This document shows positions 63,530 to 64,000 of a DNA stretch of 64,000 nt, piece by piece (within the stretch, counting starts at the first letter, position 1; every line of letters begins with the position of its first letter). Location: contig JAFTPN010000082.1 of the NCBI GenBank assembly GCA_017463245.1, forward strand, positions 32,012-96,011, given 5' to 3'. The notes under the pieces are model-generated. The model made no database searches. It was not told where the DNA came from and saw only the letters and a list, made by a program, of their open reading frames with translations. Position numbers and translations under genes: made by a program. This DNA comes from Clostridia bacterium (GTDB lineage: Bacteria > Bacillota > Clostridia > Christensenellales > Aristaeellaceae).

Positions 63530-64000
63530 GCGTGTTTTCCTCCAACTTTGCGTGCGATCATGGCGGACAGGCTGTTGATGAGCAGCACCATCACCAGCAG
63601 CACCACGGCGGTGGCGTAGCTCTGGTCGATGTACAAGCCCTCGGTGGAGATGGTGTACATGTGCACCGCCAGCGTGCGGGTGGAGTCCAGCAGGGATTCG
63701 GGGACTTCCGCCACAGTGCCTGCGGTGTAGATCAGCGCCGCCGTCTCGCCCACAATGCGCCCGATGGCGAGGATCACGCCGGACAGAATGCCGGGGATTG
63801 CGCTGGGCAGCACCACCTTGAAGGTCGTGCGCAGCCGTCCCGCGCCCAGGCCGAAGCTGCCCTCGCGGAAGCTGTCCGGCACGGCCAGGAGGGCTTCCTC
63901 CGTGGTGCGCATGATGGTGGGCAGAACCATGATGGAAAGGGTCAGCGCGCCGGAAAGCAGAGACAACTTCATCTTCAACGCCACCACGAAGAACAGCGCA
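63526..64000 (-). CDS. pstA: Phosphate ABC importer permease PstA, C-terminal part
   Basis: The gene runs off the right edge; about 158 C-terminal codons are present. It shows the BPD permease loop region ([27 protein letters not shown]) and the closing helices ([15 protein letters not shown], typical of PstA). It is followed by pstB with a 4-nt overlap. The upstream genes pstC and pstS are expected beyond the window. Confidence 0.93.
   Translation of the reverse strand, partial: ALFFVVALKMKLSLLSGALTLSIMVLPTIMRTTEEALLAVPDSFREGSFGLGAGRLRTTFKVVLPSAIPGILSGVILAIGRIVGETAALIYTAGTVAEVPESLLDSTRTLAVHMYTISTEGLYIDQSYATAVVLLVMVLLINSLSAMIARKVGGKHA

Overview
The window reads as chromosomal DNA of an anaerobic, GC-rich (near 60% by eye) Gram-positive of the class Clostridia, most likely a gut commensal. 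The signs are a Gram-positive type glgB-glgC-glgD-glgA glycogen operon, a SpoIID/LytB-type sporulation protein, a TM1266-type protein (a family known beside iron-only hydrogenase systems), a choloylglycine (bile salt) hydrolase family enzyme, uronate catabolism genes (eda, kdgK, uxuA, uxuB), GH2 and GH3 glycosidases, and Firmicutes-type promoters and Shine-Dalgarno sites. No species is named because no rRNA gene is present.

Layout, left to right. 1-1.4 kb: end of a KDPG aldolase gene and a KDG kinase gene. 1.5-12.7 kb: choloylglycine hydrolase family enzyme, a membrane GGDEF protein, a GT2 glycosyltransferase, a two-gene ABC exporter, Tex with a BaiN-like flavoprotein, and TspO. 12.7-17.7 kb: an N6-adenine methyltransferase, a SpoIID protein with eight SH3b repeats, and an AraC regulator. 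17.8-24.2 kb: the glycogen operon. 24.4-27.2 kb: small membrane protein, M23 peptidase, glmS. 27.2-33.3 kb: GH3 glycosidase with a HAD phosphatase, then citramalate synthase and a sigma/anti-sigma pair. 33.3-34.1 kb: an acetyltransferase preceded by a leader peptide and an intrinsic terminator, all bounded by a 31-bp direct repeat. 34.1-37.0 kb: uxuB and uxuA. 37.2-40.6 kb: trkA-trkH-GrpB. 40.6-45.1 kb: GH2 glycosidase, GNAT and an AI-2E transporter family protein. 45.2-47.7 kb: NitT/TauT-like ABC importer with a TM1266-type protein. 48-52 kb: CdaR-type regulator with an S41 protease, a hairpin array, and an MsmK-type ATPase. 52.1-54.7 kb: MacB-like permease with adaptor, then a serine recombinase relic. 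54.8-59.6 kb: a 1038-residue Cys/His repeat surface protein, a small Cys-rich protein and a LuxR-type regulator. 59.8-64 kb: pstA(partial)-pstB-phoU-phoB-phoR.

Several units cooperate. uxuA, uxuB, kdgK and eda together complete the route from fructuronate or mannonate to pyruvate and glyceraldehyde 3-phosphate, although they lie about 33 kb apart. The glycogen operon holds every biosynthetic step, and both glgA and glgB carry unusual basic tails. The pst-pho operon joins phosphate uptake to its two-component sensor. The most unusual features are the leader-attenuator acetyltransferase cassette at 33.3-34.1 kb, the Cys/His repeat protein locus, the shared glgA/glgB tails, the TM1266-ABC operon with its long GC-rich leader, and three intergenic arrays of consecutive hairpins.
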